Below, one piece after another: positions 43,269 to 53,838 of a stretch of 64,000 nt of DNA (position 1 is its first letter; each line of letters opens with the position of its first letter). The stretch comes from Hymenobacter psychrophilus. GTDB lineage: Bacteria > Bacteroidota > Bacteroidia > Cytophagales > Hymenobacteraceae. The notes beneath the pieces are model-generated. The model saw only the letters and a list, made by a program, of their open reading frames with translations, ran no database searches and was not told where the DNA came from. Position numbers and translations under genes: made by a program. The stretch lies in NCBI RefSeq assembly GCF_900107135.1, contig NZ_FNOV01000004.1:186001-250000 (forward strand), written 5' to 3'.

Positions 43269-46200
43269 GTGGCGTCGAATTTAAGACCCCTAGTGCGCAA
43301 GACCCCAAGCCCCCAACAAATGCAAGAGTCGCCCAAGTACTGGAAGGGAATTGAGGAGCTGGAAAACTCGCCAGAGTTCATCAAGAACGCTATGACCGAG
43401 TTTGCCGACTTCATGCCGGTAAAGGAAGGCCACGGTTCGACGGACGCTAGCATAGCCCCGCGCCGCGACTTTTTGAAGCTCATGGGCTTCGGATTGGCCG
43501 CCGCTACGCTGGCCAGCTGCGAAGCGCCCATCCGTAAGGCTATTCCTTATCTCAACAAGCCCGAGGAAGTTGACCCCAGCATCGCCAACTTCTACGCGTC
43601 CACCTTCTTCAATGGTCAGGACTACAACAGCGTGCTGGTTAAAGCCCGCGAAGGCCGGCCAATCAAGCTCGAAGGCAACCCTGAGTCGCCCATAACCCGT
43701 GGCGGCCTCTCGGCCCGCGCCCAGGCATCGGTACTGAGCCTCTACGACAATGCTCGCCTGCAGTTCTTCACCAAGAAGGGCCAGCGCATTGCTACCGACC
43801 AGCTCGACCAAGAGGTGCGTGCTGCTTTGGGGGGAGCCGGCCGCGTGGCCATTGTGTCACCGACCATCATCAGCCCTTCGACCAAAAAAGTCATCAACGA
43901 GTTTGCCGCCCGCTTTGGAGGTGCTGAACATGTGATGTACGATGTCAACTCCGTTTCGGCACTGCTACGAGCTAATGGGGGTGTTTTGCCTTCTTATGAC
44001 TTCAGCAAGGCCGACGTAATTGTGGGCCTCGATGCCGACTTCTTGGGTACCTGGATTTCGCCCGTTGAGTTTGCCCGTCAGTATGTAGAAAACCGAAAGG
44101 TGTCGCGCGACAAGCGCACCATGTCGAAGCACTACCAGTTCGAGACCAACCTTTCGCTAACTGGCTCCAACGCTGACGTCCGTGAGTCACTGAAGCCCTC
44201 GGCTATGGGTGCCGCCACCGCCGACCTCTACAGCGCAGTCGTTGGTGGGGGCGCGGCTCCTAAGTCGAAGAAACTGGCCGAAGCGGCTGCCGCCTTACGT
44301 CAGGCTGGTTCGCGCGGCCTCGTTGTGTCGGGCATCAACGACCCCGGCATTCAGGCGCTGGTAGCTGCCATCAACCAGCGCCTCGGCTCGGCTGCCGTTG
44401 ATACGGCCACCCCTTCGTTTGTTCGCCAGGGCGACGACGCCCGTATGGCCCGCTTGATTAAAGACATCATTGCCGGCCAGATTGGTGCTGTGATTTTCTA
44501 TAACGCCAACCCTGTGTACGACCACCCGATGGGTGCCGAGCTAGGTAAGGCATTGCAGGGCGGTAAAGTAACGACCAGCATCTCGCTCAACGACCGGCTC
44601 GACGAAACCGGTAAACTTTGCCTCTACGCCGCTCCCGACCACCACTTCCTGGAGTCGTGGAACGATTACGAGCCTAAGCGTGGCTACCTGAGCTTGGCTC
44701 AGCCGGTGATTACACCGCTGTTTGCAACTCGTCAGGCGCAGGATTCGCTCCTGACCTGGGCCGGTAATCCCACTACCTACTACAACTACCTGCGTCAGCA
44801 GTGGCAGGCCGTACTGGGCAGCACGAATTTCGTGAAAGCCTGGGATAAGGCAGTACACGACGGCGTCGCCCGCGGTTCGGCTTTGCCTGCTCCTGTTGCT
44901 CAACTGGAAGCTTCCCTCGACGTGAACAGCGCCATTGGCGCAGCTCGCGCCAATAAGGGTGGTGGTATTGAGTTGGCTATTTACGAGAAGGTAGGCCTTG
45001 GCAATGGCGCTCAGGCTAACAATCCTTGGCTGCAGGAGTTACCCGACCCGATTTCGAAGGCTACCTGGGGTAACTACGTAACCGTACCCCGTGCTTACGC
45101 CATGGAACAGAAGTGGGAGCAGGGCGATGTGGTGAAAGTGACGGCCAATGGCCAGAGCATTCAACTGCCCATCCTGATTCAGCCTGGCCAGGCAGCCGGT
45201 ACTATTGGTATTGCTATCGGTTACGGCCGGGAGGCTGCCGGTAAAGTGGCCGACCAGATTGGGGCCAACGTGCTGCCGCTGGCAGCTATGCGCAACGGTG
45301 CCATCAGCTATACCACCGCGGTGCAGATTGAGGCTACCGGCACCCAGTCGCCAATCGCCCAGACTCAGACCCACCATACAATTATGGACCGGGAGGAGGT
45401 TGTGCAGGTAGCTTCGCTGAAGCAGTACCAAAAGAATCCCAAAGAAGTAACCGAGTACGTAAAGATTCTCACGCCTGAAGGCCTTGAGTCGCCTGAGCGT
45501 GTGTCGCTGTGGCAGGATTACGAGTATAAGAACCATCATTGGGGCATGGCCATCGACCTCAATTCGTGCATTGGCTGCGGCTCGTGCGTGATTGGGTGCC
45601 AGGCGGAGAACAACGTGGCTGTAGTAGGTAAGCAGGAGGTGATCAACCGCCGCGAGATGCATTGGATGCGTATCGACCGCTATTACAGCTCCGACGCCAC
45701 CAAGGAGGATTTTGAGGAGAAGGGCAAGCTTGGCACTTACGCAGCTATGGAAGACCCGTCGGCCAACCCGTCGGTGGTGTTCCAGCCCCTCATGTGCCAG
45801 CACTGCAACCACGCTCCCTGCGAAACGGTATGCCCGGTACTGGCTACTACCCACAGTTCCGAAGGTCTCAACCAGATGACCTACAACCGTTGCGTGGGTA
45901 CCCGCTATTGCGCCAACAACTGCCCGTACAAAGTGCGGCGCTTCAACTGGTTCTCGTACTACAGCAACGAGAAGTTTGAAACCGTGAACGGCCACATGTT
46001 CACCGATCTGGGCCGCATGGTGCTCAACCCCGACGTAACGGTACGGGCCCGCGGTGTAATGGAAAAGTGTTCGATGTGCGTGCAGCGGATTCAGCTCGGC
46101 AAGCTCGAGGCTAAGAAAGAGAAGCGTCGTCCGAAAGATGGCGAAATCGTTTCGGCCTGCGCCCAGTCGTGCCCTACTCAAGCTATCGTGTTCGGCGATA

Positions 46201-46349
46201 TGCGCGACCCCGAGTCGCGCCTGTCGCAACTGTTGAGCCGTGAAGATGGTGAGCGTGCATTCCACGCGCTGAGTTCCATCAATGTGCAGCCCAACATCAC
46301 TTACCTGACCAAGATCCGCAACACGGATCAACTCGATTTCAACGTTTAA
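43269..46349 (+). CDS. actB: Alternative complex III subunit B, iron-sulfur / molybdopterin-oxidoreductase-like protein
   Basis: The 1026-residue protein combines a large N-terminal part related to molybdopterin oxidoreductases, which in ACIII has no cofactor, with a C-terminal iron-sulfur module. The module's cysteines are CIGCGSCVIGCQAEN, CQHCNHAPCETVCP, CVGTRYCANNCP and CSMCVQRIQ with CAQSCPTQ, enough for four clusters. A twin-arginine motif RRDFLKLMGFG near 58-68 explains export, although it lies well inside the N-terminus, as is usual for ActB. The start is taken as GTG at 43269; an ATG at 43320 (MQESPKYWKG) is a real alternative. Confidence 0.93.
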   Translation: MASNLRPLVRKTPSPQQMQESPKYWKGIEELENSPEFIKNAMTEFADFMPVKEGHGSTDASIAPRRDFLKLMGFGLAAATLASCEAPIRKAIPYLNKPEEVDPSIANFYASTFFNGQDYNSVLVKAREGRPIKLEGNPESPITRGGLSARAQASVLSLYDNARLQFFTKKGQRIATDQLDQEVRAALGGAGRVAIVSPTIISPSTKKVINEFAARFGGAEHVMYDVNSVSALLRANGGVLPSYDFSKADVIVGLDADFLGTWISPVEFARQYVENRKVSRDKRTMSKHYQFETNLSLTGSNADVRESLKPSAMGAATADLYSAVVGGGAAPKSKKLAEAAAALRQAGSRGLVVSGINDPGIQALVAAINQRLGSAAVDTATPSFVRQGDDARMARLIKDIIAGQIGAVIFYNANPVYDHPMGAELGKALQGGKVTTSISLNDRLDETGKLCLYAAPDHHFLESWNDYEPKRGYLSLAQPVITPLFATRQAQDSLLTWAGNPTTYYNYLRQQWQAVLGSTNFVKAWDKAVHDGVARGSALPAPVAQLEASLDVNSAIGAARANKGGGIELAIYEKVGLGNGAQANNPWLQELPDPISKATWGNYVTVPRAYAMEQKWEQGDVVKVTANGQSIQLPILIQPGQAAGTIGIAIGYGREAAGKVADQIGANVLPLAAMRNGAISYTTAVQIEATGTQSPIAQTQTHHTIMDREEVVQVASLKQYQKNPKEVTEYVKILTPEGLESPERVSLWQDYEYKNHHWGMAIDLNSCIGCGSCVIGCQAENNVAVVGKQEVINRREMHWMRIDRYYSSDATKEDFEEKGKLGTYAAMEDPSANPSVVFQPLMCQHCNHAPCETVCPVLATTHSSEGLNQMTYNRCVGTRYCANNCPYKVRRFNWFSYYSNEKFETVNGHMFTDLGRMVLNPDVTVRARGVMEKCSMCVQRIQLGKLEAKKEKRRPKDGEIVSACAQSCPTQAIVFGDMRDPESRLSQLLSREDGERAFHALSSINVQPNITYLTKIRNTDQLDFNV

Positions 46350-46461
46350 TCTCGGCTCTTAGCTTGTTGGGGATTTAGGGAGTTGGTTTTTAGCGCCAGT
46401 CTGCCCGCCACGAAGCCAAGTCCCCGAGTCCCTGAAGCCCCAACAACCAAATTCAATCACT

Positions 46462-47916
46462 ATGCAGCACGTATCACCTGTACGGGAGCCGCTCGTTACC
46501 GGGGGGAAAACGTACCACGACGTTACCCAGGACGTGTGCCGCCAGGTAGAAGCCGCCCCGAATATTCGGTGGATGGCCGCCCTGAGCGTCGCCCTTCTTC
46601 TCCTCGGCGTGTTCTTCTACTCCGTTTACCGCACCCTGTGGTACGGCATCGGCGAATGGGGCCTGAACAAAACCATCGGCTGGGCCTGGGACATCACCAA
46701 CTTCGTGTGGTGGGTAGGCATCGGCCACGCCGGCACCCTGATTTCGGCCGTACTGCTGCTGTTCCGTCAGAAATGGCGGACCTCCATCAACCGCGCCGCC
46801 GAAGCCATGACCATCTTCGCGGTAATCTGCGCGGCCATGTTTCCGGTACTGCACATGGGTCGTCCATGGCTTGCTTATTGGGTATTCCCGTTGCAGAATA
46901 CGTTTGGCTCGCTGTGGGTGAACTTCAACTCGCCGCTGCTCTGGGACGTGTTTGCCATTTCGACCTACTTCACAGTGTCGCTGGTGTTCTGGTACACGGG
47001 TCTGGTGCCCGACTTCGCTACCATCCGCGACCGGGCAAAGGGCCCGATTGCTAAAGTGGCGTATTCCATGCTGAGCATGGGCTGGAAAGGTTCGGCCAAG
47101 CACTGGAGCCGTTACGAAACGGTTTCGCTGATTCTGGCCGGTGTTTCGACTCCGCTGGTACTGTCGGTGCATACCATTGTATCGATGGACTTCGCCACCT
47201 CGGTGGTACCGGGTTGGCACACGACCATCTTCCCGCCCTACTTCGTTGCCGGTGCTATCTTCTCGGGCTTTGCGATGGTACTGACCCTGATGCTCATCAC
47301 CCGGGTTGTGTTCAAGCTGGAAGACTATATTACCATTGAGCACATTGCCCTCATGAACAAAATCATGATGGTGACCGGCTCGATTGTAGGTGTGGCTTAC
47401 ATCACCGAGTTCTTCATCGCCTGGTATTCGCAGGTAGAATACGAGTCGTATGCTTTCATCAACCGCGCCACTGGCCCTTACTGGTGGGCTTACGCGGCCA
47501 TGATGACCTGCAACGTGATTACGCCTCAGCTGGTGTGGTTCCGCAAGGTGCGCTACAGCATTCCGCTCACGTTTATCCTCTCGATTATCGTGAATATCGG
47601 TATGTGGTTCGAGCGTTTCGTAATTATCGTTACCTCGCTGCACCGTGACTACCTGCCCTCCTCGTGGGCCATGTTCTCACCTACTATCATCGACGTAGGC
47701 ATTTACGTGGGTACTATTGGCCTGTTCTTTACGCTGTTCCTGCTATTTGCCAAGTTCTTCCCCGTTATCAACATGGCTGAAGTGAAAGCAGTACTCAAGT
47801 ACACGGTGGATAATGGACCGACATATACCGGCCACGATCCTCACCACGCCCCTAAACCTGCCACCACCCACGGAGTGCCAGCCTCGGCCCCAGTAAACTA
47901 CGATAAGCATGACTAA
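46462..47916 (+). CDS. actC: Alternative complex III subunit C, NrfD-like quinol-binding membrane protein
   Basis: The 484-residue NrfD/PsrC-type protein has about ten transmembrane helices. It provides the quinol oxidation site of ACIII together with ActB. Segments typical of the family include [27 protein letters not shown] near 62-90 in parts, [15 protein letters not shown] and [22 protein letters not shown]. It overlaps actD by 8 nt, which indicates coupled translation. Confidence 0.95.
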   Translation: MQHVSPVREPLVTGGKTYHDVTQDVCRQVEAAPNIRWMAALSVALLLLGVFFYSVYRTLWYGIGEWGLNKTIGWAWDITNFVWWVGIGHAGTLISAVLLLFRQKWRTSINRAAEAMTIFAVICAAMFPVLHMGRPWLAYWVFPLQNTFGSLWVNFNSPLLWDVFAISTYFTVSLVFWYTGLVPDFATIRDRAKGPIAKVAYSMLSMGWKGSAKHWSRYETVSLILAGVSTPLVLSVHTIVSMDFATSVVPGWHTTIFPPYFVAGAIFSGFAMVLTLMLITRVVFKLEDYITIEHIALMNKIMMVTGSIVGVAYITEFFIAWYSQVEYESYAFINRATGPYWWAYAAMMTCNVITPQLVWFRKVRYSIPLTFILSIIVNIGMWFERFVIIVTSLHRDYLPSSWAMFSPTIIDVGIYVGTIGLFFTLFLLFAKFFPVINMAEVKAVLKYTVDNGPTYTGHDPHHAPKPATTHGVPASAPVNYDKHD

Positions 47917-48433
47917 GCGCTTCGCCCTCGGTATTTTCGAAGACGAAGACGTGCTGCTGCACGCCGTGGAAAACGTTCGGGAAGCCGGCGTTAAAATCTA
48001 CGAAGTCTTCACCCCGTTCCCTATCCATGGCATCGACGATGCTTTAGGCATCGAACGGTCGCGCCTACCTATTGCTGCGTTCTTCTTTGGCCTGACTGGC
48101 TTGGCGTTCGCACTTTGGATGCAGATTTACATGCTGGGTTTCGACTGGCCAATGATCATCGGCGGCAAACCGCACATTGCGCTGCCAGCCTTCATTCCGG
48201 TATCATTCGAGTTGACAGTGCTCTTCTGCTGCCACGGTATGGTAATCACTTTCTATACTATCAGCAAGCTGTATCCACGTTGGAAAACGCCAGTTCTGGA
48301 TGTGCGCTCGACTGATGACAAGTTCGTGATGGCCATTGAGGTAAATGAGAACACCGACATGACCAAGCTCACGCAGATTCTGCGGGAAAATGGCGCATCG
48401 GAGGTCAACCAAAAAGAAATGTCCAAGTTCTAA
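47909..48433 (+). CDS. actD: Alternative complex III subunit D (DUF3341)
   Basis: The 174-residue protein begins [21 protein letters not shown] and has the DUF3341 fold: a cytoplasmic N-terminal domain ([16 protein letters not shown]), two transmembrane helices (about 53-75 and 95-120) and a soluble C-terminus. It anchors the cytoplasmic face of ACIII. It overlaps actC by 8 nt, and its last base is the first base of actE. Confidence 0.95.
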   Translation: MTKRFALGIFEDEDVLLHAVENVREAGVKIYEVFTPFPIHGIDDALGIERSRLPIAAFFFGLTGLAFALWMQIYMLGFDWPMIIGGKPHIALPAFIPVSFELTVLFCCHGMVITFYTISKLYPRWKTPVLDVRSTDDKFVMAIEVNENTDMTKLTQILRENGASEVNQKEMSKF

Positions 48434-49176
48434 TGATGCACTCGCTGAAAATATCGCTACAGGCGTCGGCGGTGCTGCTGGCTGCGGCGCTGACCACGGG
48501 CTGTAATCAGGCCAACGATACGGGCCTGGAGTACGCTCCGGAGATGTACACTTCCATTCCGTACGAGCCGCTGAGCCAAGTTGGTGCCAACCACATCAAC
48601 CCTATGGGCATCAACGAGCGGACGCCGGCTGTGGGTACTATCCCGCGCGGTAAGCTGGCTTACTACACGCACATTGCTAAAGACGATGTAGCCGCGGCTG
48701 AAACCACGCTGAAGAATCCCTACGCATACACCAAAACCCACTTGGAGGAAGGCAAGGTGCTTTACTCCCGTAACTGCCAGCACTGCCACGGCGAGGAGGG
48801 TAATGGTCAAGGTCCGGTAGGTATCAAATTCAAAGGTGTACCTAACTACTCGGCCGGCGCTTATAAGAATCAAAACGATGGTCACATCTACCACGTGATT
48901 CAGTGGGGACGCAACCGGATGATGCCACACGGCTCGCAGGTGAACCCTCAGGAACGCTGGAAAATTGCCATGTACGTACGGGCACTACAACTCGGTAAAG
49001 GTCCCGATGGGCTAGCCGATATGGTGCAGGTTGGTAGCGCTGATGCTGACGTGCCCACCGCCGATTCGACTATGACGTCGGGTCAGATGAAAACGAACCT
49101 TACCAAGGCTGGTTCAAACGAAATGTCGAAGAACCCCGGTGCGGGCGACCCGGCACGGAACGGCGAAGCTATTTAA
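48433..49176 (+). CDS. actE: Alternative complex III subunit E, monoheme cytochrome c lipoprotein
   Basis: The 247-residue protein has a lipoprotein signal with lipobox LTTGC (Cys24) and a class I cytochrome c domain with heme motif CQHCHGEEGNGQG near 116-128 and a distal Met in RMMPHG. It is a peripheral electron carrier of ACIII. The C-terminal tail after KGPDGLAD is polar and low in complexity. Confidence 0.94.
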   Translation: MMHSLKISLQASAVLLAAALTTGCNQANDTGLEYAPEMYTSIPYEPLSQVGANHINPMGINERTPAVGTIPRGKLAYYTHIAKDDVAAAETTLKNPYAYTKTHLEEGKVLYSRNCQHCHGEEGNGQGPVGIKFKGVPNYSAGAYKNQNDGHIYHVIQWGRNRMMPHGSQVNPQERWKIAMYVRALQLGKGPDGLADMVQVGSADADVPTADSTMTSGQMKTNLTKAGSNEMSKNPGAGDPARNGEAI

Positions 49177-49185
49177 CCCCCTGCT

Positions 49186-50529
49186 ATGGCAACTCTGACG
49201 CATCAGGAAAGCGTTACGGCGGAATACCTGGAGGTAACGCCGGGCGCCCGTAAAAACTTCATGCTCATCATCATCGCCGGCGTAGTCGTGCTTGTGGTGG
49301 GCATTATCGTCTCGCTGTTCGGCGGTGGCGGCCACGAGGCAGCCGAAGGTGCCGCTGCTGCGCACGGCGCGGCTGCGGGCCATGGCGCTGCTGCGGCCGG
49401 CCACGGCGGTGAGCACCACGGCAGCGCGCCTTGGCTCAAGCGCATCATCGTAAGCCTGTGGCACAACAATGTGTTTTTCACGGGTGTGTCAGCTATTGGC
49501 ACCGTGTTTATGGCCATTCAGTACGTAGCCTACGCGGGCTGGTCAGTGGTTGTCAAGCGCATCAATGAGGCCCTGAGTGCCTGGCTGGTACCGGGGCTGG
49601 TGATTATGCTGGTCGTGTTCGGCCTCAACTTCATCAATAATGACCTGTTCCACTGGACCGTTCCTGGTATCATGGAGAAGGGCAACGCCAACTACGACGC
49701 CATTATTGCCGGCAAATCGGGCTTCCTGAACATTCCGTTCTACCTAATCCGGACGGTTATTTATTTGGGCCTGTGGATCTACTTCACCAAGCGTCTTCGT
49801 GACTTGTCACTTGCCGAAGATTTGAATGGTGGCACTTCTTACTTCCACAAGAGCATCAACGTGTCGGCCTTGTTCCTAGTATTCTACGCCGTAACATCGT
49901 CGATGTCGGCTTGGGACTGGGTTATGTCGGTAGACGTTCACTGGTTCTCGACGATGTTCGGCTGGTATGTGTTCGCTTCGTGGTGGGTATCGGGCATTGC
50001 AGCCGTTACGCTGTGCGCCATCCTGCTCAAGCAGGCCGGCTACCTGCCATTGCTTAAGGAAGGCCACCTGCACGACTTGGGCAAGTTTATGTTTGGCTTC
50101 AGTATCTTCTGGACCTATGTGTGGTTCTCGCAGTTCATGCTGATCTGGTACGCCAATCTTCCGGAGGAATCGGTATACTTCAATCAGCGTCTGGGTGGCT
50201 TCAATGGCCAGTACACTTGGTTGTTTTTTGCCAACCTGGCTGTCAACTTCGTTTTTCCCTTCTTGGTGCTGATGACTCGGGATGCTAAGCGTCAAATGAT
50301 CATGCTCAAAATTGTGAGTATTGCCATCCTGATTGGTCACTGGTCCGACTTCTATTTGATGTTCATGCCCGGAACAATGAAGGGCGATAATGGGTTTATT
50401 ATCGAGATTGGCATTGCTTTGATCTTCCTCGGTAGCTTCCTCATTCTCATGACCAAGAGACTAGCCCAGGCTTCGCTTACTCCGTTGCATCATCCCTTCC
50501 TCGACGAGAGCGTTCATCATACCACCTAA
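49186..50529 (+). CDS. actF: Alternative complex III subunit F, second NrfD-like membrane protein
   Basis: The 447-residue protein has about ten transmembrane helices and is the paralogue of ActC. In ACIII it forms a second membrane bundle, proposed to be involved in proton movement. An odd feature is a His/Ala/Gly-rich loop of about 40 residues after the first helix (HEAAEGAAAAHGAAAGHG at the start), probably periplasmic. The family segments SSMSAWDWVMSVDVHWFSTMFGWY and SIFWTYVWFSQFMLIWY are present. Confidence 0.94.
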   Translation: MATLTHQESVTAEYLEVTPGARKNFMLIIIAGVVVLVVGIIVSLFGGGGHEAAEGAAAAHGAAAGHGAAAAGHGGEHHGSAPWLKRIIVSLWHNNVFFTGVSAIGTVFMAIQYVAYAGWSVVVKRINEALSAWLVPGLVIMLVVFGLNFINNDLFHWTVPGIMEKGNANYDAIIAGKSGFLNIPFYLIRTVIYLGLWIYFTKRLRDLSLAEDLNGGTSYFHKSINVSALFLVFYAVTSSMSAWDWVMSVDVHWFSTMFGWYVFASWWVSGIAAVTLCAILLKQAGYLPLLKEGHLHDLGKFMFGFSIFWTYVWFSQFMLIWYANLPEESVYFNQRLGGFNGQYTWLFFANLAVNFVFPFLVLMTRDAKRQMIMLKIVSIAILIGHWSDFYLMFMPGTMKGDNGFIIEIGIALIFLGSFLILMTKRLAQASLTPLHHPFLDESVHHTT

Positions 50530-50626
50530 TAATTTCAGACATGAGTATTGGAGTGTGGGAAGTTGGGCCTGATAGGATACAGGTTCTCGCTTCTGGCCTC
50601 TCAACTCTCACTTCTACATTTCGTCA

Positions 50627-51703
50627 ATGACTACTCTGAGCATTATTCTGGTTCTGGCGCTGTTGCTGGTCGTATTCGGCCTGTTGTTCCGCCTCCAGAT
50701 TCTGACTTCCATCTTCTCGGGCAGCTCTACTCGCGAGGTGAGTATCAGCAACCGTGTAAATGCTATCCTGTGCTTGGTTTTCCTAGTGGTAGGTGGCGCT
50801 TGGTTCGCTTGGTCTTTTGTTGAGAACTTCGACAAAATGAACCCGCCGATTGCTTCTGTCCACGGTTTGGCTACCGATAAGATGTTCTGGACGTCGATGA
50901 TAATTCTGGGGATTGCCTTCGTGCTGACCCAGGTGTTGCTGTTCTGGTACTCCTATAAGTATCAGCATAATGACAATCGCCGGGCTTTCTTCTTCCCGCA
51001 CAACAACAAGATTGAGGTTATCTGGACGCTGATTCCGGCCGTGGTAATGGCAGCTTTGGTATTTGCTGGCTGGAAGGAGTGGACCCGTATTACTGGTCCT
51101 GCTCCTAAAGACGCAGTAGTGCTGGAGATTATGGGCAAGCAATTTAACTGGTTGGTACGTTACCCCGGTCGTGATCAGAAGTTGGGCATGGTGAATTATC
51201 GCCTGATTGATGCTGTAAACGAATTTGGATTCGACTTGAGCGACCAGAACGGCGTCGACGACTTCACAGCTGGTGAAATTCACGTTCCGAAGGGGCATCC
51301 GGTACTCTTGCGTATCCGTTCGCGCGATGTACTTCATGCTGTATACATGCCTAACTTCCGGGTACAGATGTACGCTGTTCCAGGTATGCCGACTAAGTTC
51401 TGGTTTACACCGACCAAGACGACTGACGAAATGCGTGCTCAGACGAGCAATCCTGCCTTCAACTACGAAATGGCCTGCAATCAGATTTGCGGTCGTGGTC
51501 ACTTCGCTATGAAGATGACCATAATCGTAGATGAACCAGACGACTATGTTGCTTGGTTCGCTAAGCAGAAATCATTCTCGGAGCAGAACCCAGAAGTATT
51601 GGCTAGCTTCAAACAGAAGTCGGACAAACTGGTTGAGAAAGCAACGGCTGTTCCGGCAGCGGCTGCAGTCGTAATTCCTACGGCCGCCAAGGCTTCGCTT
51701 TAA
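50627..51703 (+). CDS. coxB: Cytochrome c oxidase subunit II
   Basis: The 358-residue protein has three hydrophobic segments at the N-terminus (about 3-21, 45-65 and 85-110), where most subunit II proteins have two, then the cupredoxin domain with the CuA site: a His in RSRDVLHAVYMP, and CNQICGRGHFAM with two Cys, His and Met ligands. No cytochrome c domain is fused to it. It is separated from actF by 97 nt and followed 24 nt later by coxA, so the act and cox genes appear to form one transcript. Confidence 0.95.
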   Translation: MTTLSIILVLALLLVVFGLLFRLQILTSIFSGSSTREVSISNRVNAILCLVFLVVGGAWFAWSFVENFDKMNPPIASVHGLATDKMFWTSMIILGIAFVLTQVLLFWYSYKYQHNDNRRAFFFPHNNKIEVIWTLIPAVVMAALVFAGWKEWTRITGPAPKDAVVLEIMGKQFNWLVRYPGRDQKLGMVNYRLIDAVNEFGFDLSDQNGVDDFTAGEIHVPKGHPVLLRIRSRDVLHAVYMPNFRVQMYAVPGMPTKFWFTPTKTTDEMRAQTSNPAFNYEMACNQICGRGHFAMKMTIIVDEPDDYVAWFAKQKSFSEQNPEVLASFKQKSDKLVEKATAVPAAAAVVIPTAAKASL

Positions 51704-51727
51704 TCATTCTTACTGCACGTTTTACCT

Positions 51728-53578
51728 ATGGCAGCTAACTTTCCCACGCAAGAGCAGGTGCAGGGTGGCATCGGGGCAACCGAACCGGGCCACGACCACG
51801 CGCACCACGATGAGCACCACGAGCAGAGTTTTCTGCAGAAGTACGTTTTCAGCACCGACCACAAAGTAATAGCCAAGCAGTTCCTGATTACGGGTATCCT
51901 CTGGGCTGTTGTTGGTGGTACGCTGTCCAGCCTGTTCCGTTTGCAGTTGGGCTGGCCTGAAGCTACGCTCGAATGGCTTAAGCCATTCCTGGGTAAGTGG
52001 ATTGAGGCTGGTAAACTGAACCCCGAGTTCTATCTGGCTCTGGTAACTATGCACGGCACTATTATGGTGTTCTTCGTGCTGACTGCTGGTCTGTCGGGTA
52101 CGTTCTCCAACTTCCTGATTCCACTGCAAATTGGTGCTCGCGATATGGCGTCGGGCTTCATGAACATGCTTTCGTACTGGTTCTTCTTCGCATCCAGTGT
52201 GATTATGTTTGCCTCGCTGTTTATTGAAACCGGACCTGCCGCAGCTGGCTGGACAATTTATCCGCCGCTTTCGGCGCTGCCTCAGGCTATTTCAGGTTCG
52301 GGTGCAGGCCAGACGCTTTGGCTGGTATCGATGGCGCTGTTCATTGTATCGCAGTTGTTGGGTGGCGTAAACTACATCACCACTGTTATCAATCTGCGTA
52401 CCCAGGGCATGAGCATGAGCAAGCTCCCCCTGACCATCTGGGCGTTTTTCCTGACGGCTATTCTGGGTTTGTTGGCTTTCCCGGTACTGTTCTCGGCTGC
52501 CCTGCTGCTGATTTTCGACCGTTCGTTCGGTACTTCTTTCTTCCTTTCGGATATCTACATTGCGGGTCAGGCGCTGCCCAACACGGGTGGTTCGCCCATC
52601 CTGTTCCAGCACTTATTCTGGTTCTTGGGTCACCCCGAGGTATACATCGTAATTATGCCTGCCATGGGTATGGTGTCGGAAATTCTGGCCACCAATGCCC
52701 GTAAGCCCATTTTCGGCTACCGCGCCATGATTGGTTCGCTGCTCGGTATTTCGCTGCTCTCCTTCATCGTATGGGCTCACCACATGTTCGTAACCGGCAT
52801 GAACCCCTTCCTCGGATCGGTATTCATGTTCCTGACTTTAATTATTGCCGTGCCTTCAGCTGTGAAGGTGTTCAACTGGCTGGCCACACTGTGGCGCGGT
52901 AATATCCGCTTCACTACGGCCATGTTGTTTTCCATTGGCTTTGTATCGTTGTTTATTGCTGGTGGTCTGACGGGTATTGTACTTGGTAATGCTGCTCTTG
53001 ATATTCAGCTGCACAACACCTATTTCGTAGTAGCTCACTTCCACTTGGTAATGGGTTCGTCGGCCTTCTTCGGTCTGTGGGCTGGGGTATACCACTGGTT
53101 CCCTAAGATGTTTGGCCGTATGATGGATGAGAAGCTGGGTTACATCCACTTCTGGCTGACTTTCATCGGTGTATACTTGGTGTTCCTTCCGATGCACTAC
53201 GTAGGTATTGCCGGCTTCCCCCGTCGCTACTACGCTTGGACTGGTTTTGATACCTTCAGCCAGTTTGCTGACCTGAACAAATTCATCTCGGTAGCTGCTA
53301 TCGTGGCCTTCATTGGTCAGTTCATCTTCATCTTCAACTTCTTCTACAGCATCTGGCGCGGTCGTCGTGCTACCGAGAACCCTTGGAACTCGACGACGCT
53401 GGAGTGGACGACGCCGGTAGTTCCCGGCCACGGCAACTGGCCCGGCGACATCCCAGCTGTGCACCGCTGGCCTTACGATTACAGCAAACCCGGTGCCGAG
53501 GAGGACTTCATCCCGCAAACCGTACCGTACTCGCAGACGCAGTCATCTAACCTGCCCTACGAGAAGGAAATGGAATAA
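51728..53578 (+). CDS. coxA: Cytochrome c oxidase subunit I
   Basis: The 616-residue protein has twelve predicted helices and the active-site segments of A-type heme-copper oxidases: LGHPEVYIVIMPAMG (His and the crosslinked Tyr), VWAHHMFVTGMNP with the CuB histidines, and HNTYFVVAHFHLVMG with the heme ligands. The N-terminus is His-rich and hydrophilic (GHDHAHHDEHHEQ, near 18-31), which may bind metal. It ends the act-cox transcript at the terminator 53606-53638. Confidence 0.97.
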   Translation: MAANFPTQEQVQGGIGATEPGHDHAHHDEHHEQSFLQKYVFSTDHKVIAKQFLITGILWAVVGGTLSSLFRLQLGWPEATLEWLKPFLGKWIEAGKLNPEFYLALVTMHGTIMVFFVLTAGLSGTFSNFLIPLQIGARDMASGFMNMLSYWFFFASSVIMFASLFIETGPAAAGWTIYPPLSALPQAISGSGAGQTLWLVSMALFIVSQLLGGVNYITTVINLRTQGMSMSKLPLTIWAFFLTAILGLLAFPVLFSAALLLIFDRSFGTSFFLSDIYIAGQALPNTGGSPILFQHLFWFLGHPEVYIVIMPAMGMVSEILATNARKPIFGYRAMIGSLLGISLLSFIVWAHHMFVTGMNPFLGSVFMFLTLIIAVPSAVKVFNWLATLWRGNIRFTTAMLFSIGFVSLFIAGGLTGIVLGNAALDIQLHNTYFVVAHFHLVMGSSAFFGLWAGVYHWFPKMFGRMMDEKLGYIHFWLTFIGVYLVFLPMHYVGIAGFPRRYYAWTGFDTFSQFADLNKFISVAAIVAFIGQFIFIFNFFYSIWRGRRATENPWNSTTLEWTTPVVPGHGNWPGDIPAVHRWPYDYSKPGAEEDFIPQTVPYSQTQSSNLPYEKEME

Positions 53579-53605
53579 TCCTCCATTAGTCGCAAACACT
53601 TGGAA

Positions 53606-53638
53606 CAGGCCGCCGTACCAACGGCGGCCTGTTTTTTT
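53606..53638 (+). terminator. Terminator of the act-cox operon
   Basis: CAGGCCGCCGT (53606-53616) pairs with ACGGCGGCCTG (53621-53631) with a 4-nt loop, followed by seven T. A textbook intrinsic terminator 28 nt after the coxA stop. Confidence 0.92.
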
Positions 53639-53838
53639 GCAATCGGCTTAACGAAAAATACATACAGAAGTACAGGTAATTCAGCAGTTTCCGACGAAGC
53701 AATATGCTGCTGAGATGGTTATATACCTGAAGTGCAACCGTTGGTGGGAGAACTTGGCTGGCAATCTGTTGTCGGTCGAACTCTTCATCTTTTCATCAGA
53801 AAGTGGCTAGCGAATAGCTTGTAGTGAACAGCTCAAAA

